Below are positions 1 through 33,400 of a stretch of 64,000 nt of DNA, piece by piece (position 1 is the first letter of the stretch; each line of letters opens with the position of its first letter). The position numbers and the translations under genes were made by a program. The stretch comes from Xiphophorus maculatus (taxonomy: Eukaryota > Chordata > Actinopteri > Cyprinodontiformes > Poeciliidae). The stretch is from positions 5,049,103 through 5,113,102 of the forward strand of contig NC_036453.1 in the NCBI RefSeq assembly GCF_002775205.1. The letters are read 5' to 3'. The notes beneath the pieces were generated by a model. The model was given only the letters and a program-made list of their open reading frames with translations. It was not told the origin of the DNA and did not search any database.

Positions 1-3000
1 ATATTGTGTAAGACCTCTCATTCAAAATACATTCATGTAAATCTTCAGATAACATGAGATGATATAAAAAGAAATCTAAATGGGTTCCTTCTGCCAAGAG
101 TTGTTTTTTAAGATAAAGCTGAAATGTACATATAAATAAAGTGTTCCACTCTTATTTTTCTTTCTTCCCAATAACTTAAAACCTATCAAGGACTTTTCTT
201 GGAGGAGACAGTCTCTTTAGCTGAAAGTCATTTTGACAAATCCAGGATGTGTGAGAGGTACTCAAAACAGAAGGACTTGAAAAATCAAAGAGGAGGAAAT
301 AATGTTAGAAGACATTTCAGGCTACACTTAGAAGGAATGAAAAAAATACCCTTACATTTATTAAGTCAAGCAGCTTGAAACCCTTATGATGTTATTGCAT
401 GCACAACTGCAAAAGTGATGTTCTTAAAAACAAAGAAAATTAAGTAATTTTAGTCTGTAGGAGTTAAAAATATGTAACAGTTTTTAAAAAAGTTAAATTG
501 TCCTGATCACTTTAACTTTAATACAGACACAATGGTCATAATTTCAGAATATTGGGGTTTTGGAGATGTAGTTTAATTTTAACTATGGATTAGTAATTAT
601 ATAACATACAACGTCAATGATTACTACCACAAAAACTGGAAAAATGTTGGATTTTCCCTGATTCACAAAGGCTCATTTAAACACACTTCTTAATCTCTTG
701 ACCACATATTTTTTTTTTGCATCCAGCACCAAGCTTTGGGCAGAATAGAATTGTTAGAGTTCCTTTAAATTATTCGGCATGGTCCACAATGTTTCAAAAG
801 GGTTGAGGTCCAATGAATGTTTGGTGGGGCAATCAAGAACCTTAAACTCAGTGTTTCAAAACCACCACCATCCAGTTGGGTAATGCAAGTGGATACATTC
901 AGACTATAACTACATATTAAATATGCATGTATAGATAGAGACATTTTTTATGGATTGATTCAACAAATGTATTTTGGCTTGTCTGATTTATTCTATACAC
1001 AACGATAAGACCTATTCCATGCATATAGTTTACCACATTTGGAGCATGAGAATGTCCTGATCAGTTCAAAGAGTGGTCCATCATTTTAAATAAACTCTTT
1101 TCTCGAGAGGCTTCTCAGTAAGTGAACAGCCCTTCAGTGCTGCAATTTTTGTGAAAGGCCAGAAGAAGACTGTTCAGTGGAAGGTAATACTGTCATTTTA
1201 GTTTTTCTGTCTGTGACTACTGACTGCTGCTGGCTGGAAGTCCAAAACATCTAATTTATTCATTCAAAAGAAAGATATGGTCACTGCTATTTCATATCAC
1301 TGTATCTAAACCTACTCTCATTGCTTTTCCCCCTTCTTATATTTCTTTACCACGTCTTTCTGCTCCTCTGTCCTTCCTAAAATTCCCGTGTTTTGAAAAG
1401 TGGAAAAGAATCAGATGGTTAAATGTGTGATTATCAAAAATGCAAAGTTAGCCAATTCCATTTAGAGGGTGGCAGTGGGTATTTTGAACTTTTAACACAA
1501 AAACACACAAGGTTCACACAAGACACAAGGTCATAACATTTTCATATCAGGACAGGATGAAAATAGAAAGAGGGCCATGAGCTGGACAGACTGAGGCACA
1601 ATGAGTCAGTGGGCTGATAACGCAGACAGACTGAATCAGTAGGCTGAAAGCAGGAGGCATTTTGTCTGTTTGTGTGTTTCTGTCTTTCTGGGGGAAGACT
1701 AAAGGGAGGACATCAAGGAGTTGATGTTCCTGGGTTTTTAGGGGGGTCACTGCAGGTGGGGTACACTAGGCCTACAGGTCCCTGTGGATGTATGATGTTC
1801 TTCAGTTCCCCAAGCACACCCACCCTTTTGCCTGCACACAGTCTAAGAATAACCTGCCCTTCCTTCTTATTGCCATCAAGATTTATCACCTCTTGTGCAT
1901 ACAATTACAAACACACACACTAAAACTCTCCACTGTTTTACAGTTTGAATTATTGCTCATGCACCTCATTATACACGTTTAGACAGTGATGATTCTTGCA
2001 AGAATATTGTCCTGGTCAAGCTATTCTTACTGATTCTCCTCTCCTTCCTTTAATAACCCCAATTGTAACCCAATATTCTTTAAGGTAACTAAGGATTGCC
2101 CCCAACTTTTTTTTAAAAAAACAATGGTTGAACAAATCCCAAATGGTGATTTGAAGAATATAATCCTTTCATTTTTGACCTCCCAATAATTGTTTTTTGT
2201 TGTTGTAACAAGGTATACTTTTGGAAGAAAGAAGAGTCCTGAAAGGTTCTAGACATGTTCTGGAAGGAGCAGCATGTGAGCTACATTAATAAACCAAACG
2301 GTCACTACTCTAAACAGTTTGTGAAAGTGTGGATTTATGGGATATGTTATGGGATTGATATCAGCACAAAAGGCACAAAGGCAGCTATCTCACCAGTTTC
2401 CTGACAAAAGAGAAGAATAGGCAGCACTTTTTTGTCCTGTTCCATGAAGCCGGTCGTCAGGGTTGGTTGCATTTTATCTTAAAATAAATATTTTGGTATT
2501 GCTCCATGTCAGACACCAACTGTCAGCTCAGCCTGTTCACTTTTGGTTGGCTTACACTGGAGTCATCATAACGTTGTGAACAGCAGCAATTCTTAATCTG
2601 TGTGTGCAAGCAGTGGCATCTGTGCTAAACAATGGATCAACACACCACTATACAGAATGCTTTTGGAGATTGAGAATGTGTTTGGAACTAGAGGGAATGA
2701 CATCTGCAGATTGCACCCAACTGGATGGAAAGTTACAGAATCAATGACAGAATTTTAAAAAGTTCTCTGAATGTTGGAGAATGGTATTATTGTTCTCTAT
2801 GAAAAAATAGATTTTAGCCTTTGAAATGCCTGTTAAGAAAAAATAGGCCACCATCAATCAAAATTAGGCTCTTAATAGGTGAAATACACTCGTGACCGAG
2901 CGTGTCAAAAGTACTATTTATAGAATAGTCATTCACTGGCATGCTGAGCAATAGGGAGAGGGAGCTTCAGTATAATAGGTTTTTAAAGCAATATCGTTTT

Positions 3001-3185
3001 TGGCCAAACAGGGCCATCTTGTGGTCAAATATGTGATGACAAGTCCAATGTTTAGCTAACATGGCATTGTCTATGGTTAGTTCTGGACTTCACAAAAAGA
3101 CACTTGATTGATTGCAGCTTAGTTCAGTTTATTTAGAAAGTCAAATAGATTCAGTCCACTTTCAGATTTTCCCTTAGAAAGCCAA
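1..3185. other. AT-rich intergenic flank, no gene seen
   Basis: No open frame here has flanking splice signals or resembles a known protein. The longest frames are 60-83 codons and overlap each other on both strands. The stretch near 740-900 has wording common in degenerate fish DNA transposons, but no terminal repeats could be found. Nothing else is supported. Confidence 0.6.
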
Positions 3186-3830
3186 AATTTTTCCATCAGT
3201 ATTCATTCTACCCTCAAACAAAATAACTTCATGTCCTCTTTTGCCACATTCATCAATATCCTTTTCAGTCTTGCTCTTGGCCTCTTACCCTATAAGTCCA
3301 ATCTCAGTATCGTTCTGTTGATATAATCATTGTCTCTCCTTGGAATATGTCCCAACCGTCTCTGTTCAGCCTCTGTGACTTCATCTCCAAAACAACTAAC
3401 ATGAGCTGTTTCTCTGATGTACTCATTCCTGATTATATTCAAAAGAAAAATGTAACATTTTGAGTTCTGCGACATATGGTGTTGCCTCCAGACTTTCTCT
3501 TTAGCGTTGACTCTACCATGCAACATTGCTGTCCCTCCATTGTCTTGTATACCTTTCATTTCATATTTTAACACACATTACACCTGACACTTTTTTCTAC
3601 CCATTCCAACCTCCTTACACATGCTTATTTAGGGCTCTTCAACACTCTCTGTTGCTCATACCCCATTTTTTCCATCTACCTTATAAACCTTGATTCTAAG
3701 CTTAAGCATTGCTGTCTTCAATCTACTCTCATAAAAGCAAAGTGTATCCACCCTCCTTCTCTGCATCACATCCACCAACTCCTCAGCTTCACATAGTAAC
3801 ATTCAAAGTCCCTAATCTCAGTTCCACACT
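3186..3830 (-). mobile_element. Internally deleted RTE-type LINE fragment
   Basis: Read on the minus strand, about 3830-3600 encodes a start typical of fish non-LTR endonucleases (LRLGTLNV, then EELVDVMQRRRVD). This is followed without a full reverse transcriptase by its C-terminal tail at about 3500-3186 (RNEYIRETAHV, HIPRRDNDYI, GKRPRARLKRI). Frameshifts and stops occur in both parts. The endonuclease start and the tail are thus only a few hundred bases apart, so most of the polymerase has been deleted. Family assignment to RTE/BovB-like elements rests on recalled motif wording, not on a search. Confidence 0.72.
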
Positions 3831-4310
3831 CTTCCTCTCTTCTCTCTCTCTCTTTGCCAAATAGTCGTCTGATTTCCACTGGCACCCTGTAGGTCGACAA
3901 AAAAGATGGCAGTCATTGTTCACACAGGCCTTGAACAATGTGATATGAAGTTCATGTTTGTGATTTCCATATTCAGAAATACATTTTGAATCCGGTCCAA
4001 ATTCAGTTGCAAACATCCAAGAAAGAAAGAAGAAAATAAAGAACGACAGAAAGAAGGAAAAGAGCAAGAAACGGGGACATATTATCAGCATTACGATTGC
4101 ACACTAAATGAAAAACAAGTTAATAACATTCGAGTTGAATTAATGATACCTTTTTATTAAACTTTCAAAGTCAGGTTTTTTTTTCTTTTTTAAAAACTGT
4201 ATTTATGAAAATATATAACAATTTCATTTTCTTACCGATTACTTTTGCAATAAAATGAAATGCTAACTGTGTTTGAACGGCCGTTCTATAGTTTATGTTG
4301 TGATTTTGAG
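3831..4310. other. Intergenic, upstream of rad50
   Basis: AT-rich sequence between the LINE fragment and the rad50 promoter. It has purine-rich runs near 4020-4075 and poly-T near 4177. No gene or repeat end is visible. Confidence 0.5.
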
Positions 4311-4402
4311 ACCGGAAGTGAACAACTAACCTTACGTCACTTTCCCTCACAGCGCGAAAACTGTAGTTTCCCGTTTGCTCGTAAGTGCAGCCACTGTCCA
4401 AG
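4311..4402 (+). promoter_or_regulatory. rad50: Probable rad50 promoter and 5' non-coding exon
   Basis: An ETS-family site (ACCGGAAGTG, 4311-4320) is followed by a CRE/ATF-like TGACGTAA on the reverse strand (4332-4339). There is no TATA box, as usual for housekeeping repair genes. A good splice donor follows (AG|GTAAGA at 4402/4403), and a strong acceptor lies at 5418-5419 upstream of the start codon. I infer a short untranslated exon ending at 4402 and an intron from 4403 to 5419. The transcription start is not determinable by eye. Confidence 0.55.
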
Positions 4403-5419
4403 GTAAGAGGGTTGAATTGTTTATATATATGTTTATCGAGCGCTCTTTGTAACCATATTACTGTCAGTGTATCTCTATGACGGCTGAGTACTTCAAAATG
4501 CATTTTATTAGCTGTTAAACCGCAAAGTAGTGGCGCAAAACTTCGTCGTTAGCTAACAGGTAAACATTTTTAGCTTGTAAATTCTGTAACAAAGTAAAAA
4601 AAAAAGTTTTAAAGGTAGCCGTCTACGCGAATCTCAGTTGAAAACAAACTAACTTTCTGCAATTGTGTCAAGCAGAGTTGTTTAATAATTAATTCGTAAT
4701 TTTATTGTAAAATATAAGCTTTTACTTCTAAAATGAACACGTGCGTTAACTTCAAAGGCTCTTTCCGCTATGTGTTTATTACTTTACAAACTTCACGACG
4801 TGATAAATCTGGTGATAAAGGATGAAATAGTCTCTTCTATTTGGCTAGAAATTGATTAGAACATTATTAAAAGAAAAGATGCATGAAAGTATCTGTTTTA
4901 CAATAGCTGTTTTGTGAAGAATATTTTATTGTTTATATTTTTCAGATATTGTCTACAATAAATATAGGGGATTCAATACAATATTGCTATACTTTGTGTT
5001 ACCGTATTAGTTGCACCAATCAATTGCCCAGCGATAAGGATGGTTCAAGATTCTTTTGATTGACTCTCATTTTTAATTACCCTATTAAATATTCTAAAAT
5101 TTATTTTTCTTTTCCATGTATGCATTAAAACTCAAAATAGTAGGGGTGTATGTTTTGATGCATGATTGAGACAAATCTTTCAACACCTTAATTATAAGTA
5201 ATTCAAATCTACTCCACATCTATCATTTCTTTCTGTTATGTGTGACAAAAGTCATAATCGACACATTAGACACTTGAAATCACCATTGGCAGTAAAAAGC
5301 CTGACTGGGGCATTTCAGCTTTGTACATTTTTTTCACCTTTGTTATAAGTAAACAAACAAAAGACACCCACAGCTATTAATAGTTATTAACATTAAGTTC
5401 TTTTTATTTGTTTTTTTAG

Positions 5420-5511
5420 CTGATCCTTCCTTGGTGCAGACATTTTCATCTTTAAAGCATTTGTCTTATACTTTAAATGCCTTTGTTCTTTCTCTCTTTC
5501 ATAAAGCAAAA
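5420..5511 (+). promoter_or_regulatory. rad50: rad50 5' UTR segment with overlapping uORF
   Basis: This is the sequence between a poly-T/AG acceptor (5418-5419) and the rad50 ATG. An upstream ATG at 5477 in weak context (T at -3) opens a 15-codon frame. That frame is out of register with rad50 and ends at 5522-5524, beyond the rad50 start at 5512. The rad50 ATG has A at -3. If this segment is in the mRNA, rad50 would be reached by leaky scanning. Confidence 0.5.
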
Positions 5512-27230
<21,719 letters not shown>

Positions 27231-27759
27231 AAAACTGACTGTGTTGCATAGCTTTAAAGGTTTTTAGTAACACTTCATTCTTTGATTGTAGTTGATAAAA
27301 TTCACACTGTTTGATTTACTCTCTCTTTGCTGTGAACCGTTTAAATTTTCTTATAGTTACGGTAACTATATACTATGAACAAGAGCTTGAAAAAACCTTT
27401 TTTTTTCAATTTACTTGAATAAACACTAAGTAAGAAACTGAAAGTACAAGTTATACATATATATCAATGACTTCCATGTCTTTGCACGATTCACCGATTG
27501 CAGAGTTGTATTAAAGAAATTTAGCATGCCTTTGTTAAGAAATGAAAATAATTTTTAAATGATCGAATGCTTTCAGATAGAAAGCATTGATAGTTTGTGC
27601 TTCAAAATCTGAGACATTGCAGTTTACATTTCCTTGCTTCATTTTCAAAAGTTTGACATTCTGGTATTAAATGTTCAGAATTACTAAAGCTGGAATGATT
27701 TTTTTTTTAACACAAACTCATTTTAGATATTTCACTTTAACAGCTAAGAAGCCATCAAA
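27231..27759. other. rad50 3' UTR and spacer to il4/13
   Basis: The rad50 stop is followed by about 190 bases of 3' UTR to an AATAAA at 27418-27423. The remaining 340 bases are AT-rich spacer with no further features. The two genes are co-directional and less than 650 bp apart. Confidence 0.6.
27418..27423 (+). terminator. rad50: rad50 polyadenylation signal candidate
   Basis: Canonical AATAAA about 190 bases after the rad50 stop, the first such hexamer downstream. Cleavage would follow within about 30 bases. Confidence 0.6.
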
Positions 27760-27866
27760 TTCAAAGAAATAGTCAAACCACAGCTTATCTCATAATCACT
27801 GCAGACGACATCTCGTTTTAGCAGTGAAGAAACATAACTAGAGGCGTGGACAAACGGTGTATAAAA
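27760..27866 (+). promoter_or_regulatory. il4/13 core promoter with STAT-like, GATA and TATA motifs
   Basis: A STAT-type palindrome TTCAAAGAA (27760-27768), a GATA site AGATAAG on the reverse strand (27784-27790) and a TATA box GTATAAAA (27858-27865) sit within 106 bp. They lie just upstream of a roughly 70-base 5' UTR. GATA3 and STAT factors drive type-2 cytokine genes in mammals, so the combination fits the gene. Factor binding here is inferred. Confidence 0.6.
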
Positions 27867-27961
27867 CCAACCACTCAGTCAGAGCAACTTCAAGCTCACA
27901 GCTGAACAACCAAAGAACTTCAGAGACTCCTTCTCGAGACGTCCTCAACCTGCAAGCAACC

Positions 27962-28765
27962 ATGGTGATGGCAATACTTCTGCTGGTGTGTGCTGTGGTT
28001 CAGCTGGTCATCCCAGCTCCTTCTACCTCACCTGATCTCACACACCTCAACCTCAACCACATTATTGCAGAAGCTCACAAATGTAAAGACATTTTCGCCA
28101 AAGTGAGTATTCTCTTTTTAGTTTTCCTTTTTCCAACAGTTTACGACTAAATTGACGTTTTAAAAGTTGGCAGCATGTTTGACTAAACTTCTTTTCTCTT
28201 TGTGATAGGAGTTGTTTGTGGAGGACGTGCAGGATTTGGTTGATGCCGGCTGTAATGTAAGAAGAGTACTTTGTCATTTGAAATATACTTAAATTTTCTT
28301 CAAGAGTGTTGAAAATGTACTTACATACTTTTCAATTACTTCCCATGTAGAGTGACTTCTTTTGCAAAGTGCACATGATTCTGTCTAAGCATGAGAAGTC
28401 TGAAGAACCCAAGAAGAAGGAGCTATCACTCGTGCGCTACCTGGGCACATACATCAACAATACACATGTAAGTTTTTTAATTTGTCTCGAAGGTTTGGAT
28501 TTTTATATAAAAACAGATCATATGTGTGTGTTAGCCTTAGCAACAGAGTGGATTAACTTGCAAAAACAAAAAAATTACTGATACAGCTGCAGAAATTAGG
28601 GTGAGCAACATTGTTGTGCAGCTTGAATGAACTGGATTTCCTGTCATTCAGATCGACTGTGCAGAGGTGCTGAAGACGGTGAAAAACTCAACTGTAACCA
28701 GGCCAATCACTGTTCTGCTGGATAACGTCACCAAATGTAGCAAGAAGAAGAACTTTAGGGTATAG
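27962..28765 (+). CDS. il4/13: IL-4/IL-13-like secreted cytokine, four exons
   Basis: Four exons, 27962-28102, 28209-28256, 28351-28467 and 28652-28765, splice in frame (all phase 0) to 139 residues. Residues 1-18 or so form a hydrophobic signal peptide starting MVMAILLLVCAVV. The mature part has five cysteines (41, 62, 68, 105, 131) and three N-glycosylation sequons (N99, N114, N127), with a basic C-terminus. A four-exon phase-0 gene, short helical product and position immediately 3' of rad50 match the vertebrate IL4/IL13 locus (RAD50-IL13-IL4 in mammals). Teleosts have il4/13A and il4/13B, and I cannot say which this is without a tree. The start is chosen from the good context ACCATGG and the signal peptide. 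Cytokine sequences diverge fast, so the call relies on structure plus synteny more than on residues. Confidence 0.85.
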
Positions 28766-28991
28766 TAACTTCAGCACATGGAACCTTTTCAGCATTTGCT
28801 GATCTGCATGTACAAATCCATTGTAGCTGTGTCTTATAAGGTTTATTTGCATTTTTACATTTTCTGAAAGTGGAAATTGTGCATGTAAATTAAATGAGCA
28901 ACATGATATGAGAAAATTAAGTTTAATGCTGTGGTTTAACTTTTGTGTAGTATTTTAGTTGAAAAGTTGTTTTTATTTTAAGATGTTCCAT

Positions 28992-29036
28992 CTTATTTAT
29001 TTTTTATTTAATTTATCATAAGACAATTTATTTATT
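28992..29036 (+). promoter_or_regulatory. AU-rich element in il4/13 3' UTR
   Basis: Several ATTTA pentamers, partly overlapping, lie in a U-rich context about 230 bases after the stop codon. Such clusters destabilise cytokine mRNAs through TTP/AUF1-type proteins. The function here is inferred from position and composition. Confidence 0.55.
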
Positions 29037-29278
29037 GCACAGTATTAAAATCAGCTTTAGAGAACATTAACTTATTTCTCATGACGTTCTCATGCAAAAA
29101 TGCTTTGTTCTGCATAATTTGTCAGTTTTATTATAGATCTTAAAAAGATTTTTGGAAATGAAAATGTTTTATAAATTGGCATTTACAGTTTGCATATACT
29201 GACTGTACTTTAGGATAATCAGATGGAATTGTGCTATATATTCTATTTTAATTTGATTATTGGATTTAACTGTATTGG

Positions 29279-29357
29279 AATAAACTGAATTAAACAAATT
29301 TGCAATGAATTGGATTTGTTTGCTTTGTAAAGTGATTTTTGATTTGAGTGAAATAAA
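29279..29357 (+). terminator. il4/13 polyadenylation signal candidates
   Basis: AATAAA occurs at 29279-29284 and again at 29352-29357. Either would give a 3' UTR of about 0.5-0.6 kb containing the AU-rich element. No other gene follows on this strand for many kilobases. Confidence 0.5.
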
Positions 29358-30010
29358 CTTAATTGTGCTATATATCTTGCATTTTGTCCTGTTCTTGTGA
29401 CTTAGGAACAACTGCTAGGTATGAAACAGGAATCTAAAAATAGGAAAAACATGACATTACTGGAGGGATTCCCTTCTTCCTTGATCTATTGCACACCATA
29501 TGTAACATGTTCAGTCATCAGCTCTTTGGGAATCACTTTGTTGGTGATAAAACTATTCATGGTGTTTTAAAATTAGTCAAGGACATTGACTTGTGTGGAC
29601 AAGTTTGTATAAGTCATAAATTACTAAGGTAACTTAACGATTGAGGGAGGGGGAACTCACAAAATACTATTTTGTATATAAAAAGCAACTAATCTTAATC
29701 AGAACTGTATGTACAAGAATTGTGGTAAAGTTGCATCTCTTACTTTATTTGTATGCTGGCCTAACCTTCTGAAAACTAGTTGCTTGTCCTATGACATTTG
29801 CTTTGTCCAGAGAGTCTGGGCTCTTGGCTGTTGAGAAAAGATTGTTTCCTAGAGGTGTGGCCTCTTTTGAGGTTTTAAATTTTACCCAATAGCTAATGTT
29901 TGCCTATGTAATTCACCAATTCGACACTATGAAGCTTAGCAGAAATTGAATGTGCTTTAAACAACCATCTGCCACCGCAAAGATAGAAGTGCAAGTGTTA
30001 CAGAAAAAAC
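29358..30010. other. Intergenic, nothing recognised
   Basis: AT-rich sequence after the cytokine gene with no open frame above 60 codons and no repeat ends seen. Confidence 0.5.
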
Positions 30011-30473
30011 TGACCCATCATTTTCTGTGAACGCAGGGGGCAATGGCGCAATTATTCTGGCTAGAATAATCTGTGACTAGTATGATTTTAGTTATTTGAG
30101 GGTTAAATATTATTATAAATACACCCAGATTGTTGTGATGAGGTGGTACACCTCTGAAAAATAGTTGTTTAAAACTCTGACATTATTTATTATCAATGAG
30201 GTCACAGATTATTTTGGCCAGAATAATCTGACCATTGTGATCCATTTCTTAATCAGTTGCCGATTTATTAAATGGCCACAGTTGGTTTACATATTTTAAT
30301 GACAGCACACAGGGATTCGATTTGATGCGATGGTCATTGTTCAGCCTCAAACACAAAGTAATATATTTTCTCTGTCAATGCGATGATGATATAGGAGCCA
30401 TAAATCTTACAATCCCAGCTGTATCAGTATTTGCACGCTATCGCCCCCTGCGGTCACAGAAAATAATGGGTCA
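30011..30473. mobile_element. Foldback/MITE-like element with nested inverted repeats
   Basis: The outer arms, 30011-30048 and 30436-30473, are inverted copies of about 38 bp with few mismatches (TGACCCATCATTTTCTGTGA against TGACCCATTATTTTCTGTGA, then CGCAGGGGGC in both). An inner pair is also inverted: TATTCTGGCTAGAATAATC near 30053 against its near-complement near 30205-30230. There is no coding capacity and no clear target duplication. Superfamily unknown. Confidence 0.68.
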
Positions 30474-33400
30474 CAGATTTTTCTGCAACACCAGTTCGAA
30501 CATAGCTGTTGTTAATATTAATTCAGCATTTGGAAGTGCAGCCAACACGGACTGAACAACTTTGTTCACTTATTCCGCTGCCAATGCTAAACTGCAGGCA
30601 GACTACAGACTTCTAAAACAGAGCAGAAAGTCGACATCATCTTTCACAACTTCTCCTTCTCCTACAATCTGAGTAAAGGAGAGAAAGCCCTTACTGCTGT
30701 AAACGCCATTTTCTTTTCAAGCAGAGTTACACAGCAAGGCAATGGTCAGGCAAATGCTGAGTAGCTATTGTATACTTTTTGCAATTTAATTCCTGGAGAG
30801 CTCCAGATGGCCTTAATTTAACTTTATAAGTCTTTTGTTTGCTAGGTTTTGGACATGAATGTCGCTTTTTGATTTTCCAGAACTACAAATATATCTCTGA
30901 AAGGTGTTTTCTATCTGGATAACAAATAGTTACTTCTGCATTGTACATCACTCATTCTTTTTGACAAAAAAGAAGTCTGTTCTGACTCAGCTATATCCGT
31001 GGCAAAAAAAAAAGAAGTTACTTTTTCACTATTATCGCACTTTCATTTTCGAACCGCATGAGATTTCTTTGATGAGAAAGATCATAGACAAAGGTTCTTA
31101 GTATTCAGGAAAACACTAGAGCTCCTCTGATTTGTATCTGTACAAATGTCTCTTGCAGCAGTGCAAGACTGATACCCTATTAAAAATATTAAGACAAATA
31201 AAGAACCTGCTGTAGCTTTGTAACAGTTCACTGATTTTGTCTAATGAGGGTTTTGGCTTCAGAGTGGATTTGCCCCACATACGTGTTAACCTCTCTTTTT
31301 TTCTCTTTTTAAAAACTAGTTATATTTAAAACCTTTGAAATGTAGTGGCTAAATGTAGAGTAATGTTTACTAAAGTATTATCTAGACATTTGGATGTGGC
31401 CTTTAGAAAAAGTGGGCATTAAGGTAAAATTAATGTAAGAAGAAAAGAGACACCTAGTGGTCAGTCTGGCATGTCTGCAACCGTAATGTAAAATAAGTTA
31501 TTAAATTTATTAGCTAAAACATTTCTCTGCCCCATTCTCTGTTTTGGAACAGCCAGATCTCTGATATATGATTCAGTTTTATTATTAGGGGCTTTATGGG
31601 AGAAAGAGAATTTAAATCTAAATTTAATTCTGGATTTAACCAGGAGCAAATGAATGTTTACAAACAGGATATTTTAGAAAATATTATTTATTTATTTTGT
31701 ATTTGTTTTGTGTGGACAATTATTTTTTGGAGTATTTATTAATTATTAATAACCTTATTTATTCATTTAACTCTGAATGAAACAAAGGTTTTAAAATAAA
31801 TTTCATATTATTCACATCTGATGAAGAAAATGATATGTCAAATAAGCTGTCAAATTACAAAAAGTGAAATATTACTAGACTATTTGCTATATTACTGTTG
31901 GAGGATGGAATTAAAATTAAACATACTGAGTTAAGATTTGTGTTATTTTCTGATATGTAACTAATAATTTATTTATATATAACAAGACAATAAGGATAAA
32001 AGATCATCAAAAAATCCACATAGCACTATTGATAAAACATTTTTGTTAATAGGTTTATTGTAAACTGTATCTAACCCACACGGGAACAAAAATTAAATAT
32101 GTAAATACATGATCCTTATAGACAACCTATAATCTAAGCATTCTAGATTGTCTTTTAACTTAATATGGTCAACTGCAGATAATATGGTCATAATAAGTAA
32201 TTTCACCTGGTAGTTTCTTTTGGCCACCACAAAAAGGATTAGTTTGATAGTACTCACAGATTGGTCAATACTCAAGACAATAAAACAGTTGCAGGAACCT
32301 GCAGAAGTAGAAGTCTTCTTAATTTTGTGTAAAGTTATGTAAATATGTTTTTGTCCTTCCTTTCTTTAACAAGGAGAGTTTTTAAAAAAAGCATCAAACC
32401 CTAAAATAATTAAACTAATGCCCTCATTAAGCTCTCGTCAAAACCATACAGATGGGTTGTAGAAAGATAGATTTTGTGTTTATCAAAATGTTTAAAAGAA
32501 AAATGGTGAAAAGTTGACTTTGATTTGCCTGTACTGGACTAAATCAAGACAATCTTTTCTTTGTTATGACCAGAGGGAACAATTACATGTTATTTGTCCT
32601 CAGAGGCTGTTATGTGTCTTGAAATAGCAATGCAGGAACGTTTAGAAGTTCAAATGATAACTCAAATATTGATGATTGTGTAAATCATTCAGCCCATAAC
32701 GAACTTCGGAGGAACCCTCTTCTCTTGTTGTGCACTCAGCTAATCGCAGCACTCCAGAAGTGCATTTGTGTAAATGCTCTTCTTTGGCTGTGGGGAGCTG
32801 GTTCTCTCTCTGAGAGGAACATGTTTCACCACTCTTTTCCCTCCTGCCTGAGACAATGTACCCGTCACTCTGTGACTTGATGCAATGTGAGAGCTACGGA
32901 GGAGGCTTGTTCATGGTGGGACTCTGTGTGCCATTCAGCTATGTGTATCTATGCTACTGAACCGTGGCTTCCTCATTACTTAATAAAGAGAATCACTCTC
33001 CTTTTCAGCATCGCTTTTTATAGAACTGTTGAGGAAAAAAATCCTCTTTGTGTATGCTTTTCTACGATAAACAAGAGGTTTTCCAAAAATGTCAAAGAGC
33101 AGGTAAACTCTCAGATCAGTTGAAAGTAAAATGAAGAAAAGTTAAAGTTCTGCACATGATTTAGGTCACCGCCGTGTTTGAGAACTTTCCTAAAAAAGTA
33201 GGCTGATCGCTGCAGAAATACATTTTATTGATAAATGCTGTGATTCAAAAGTGCTATTATATTAAACCAGCCTTGGTTGAGCTTAACTTCCTATTTATTC
33301 CTCATTTAATCCTGCAGCACACAATAGAGAAACTTTACTTATCTGTTTCCCTGGAGGCAACAAACATGTAACATTGGCATATTTGGAATGATTGAATTTT

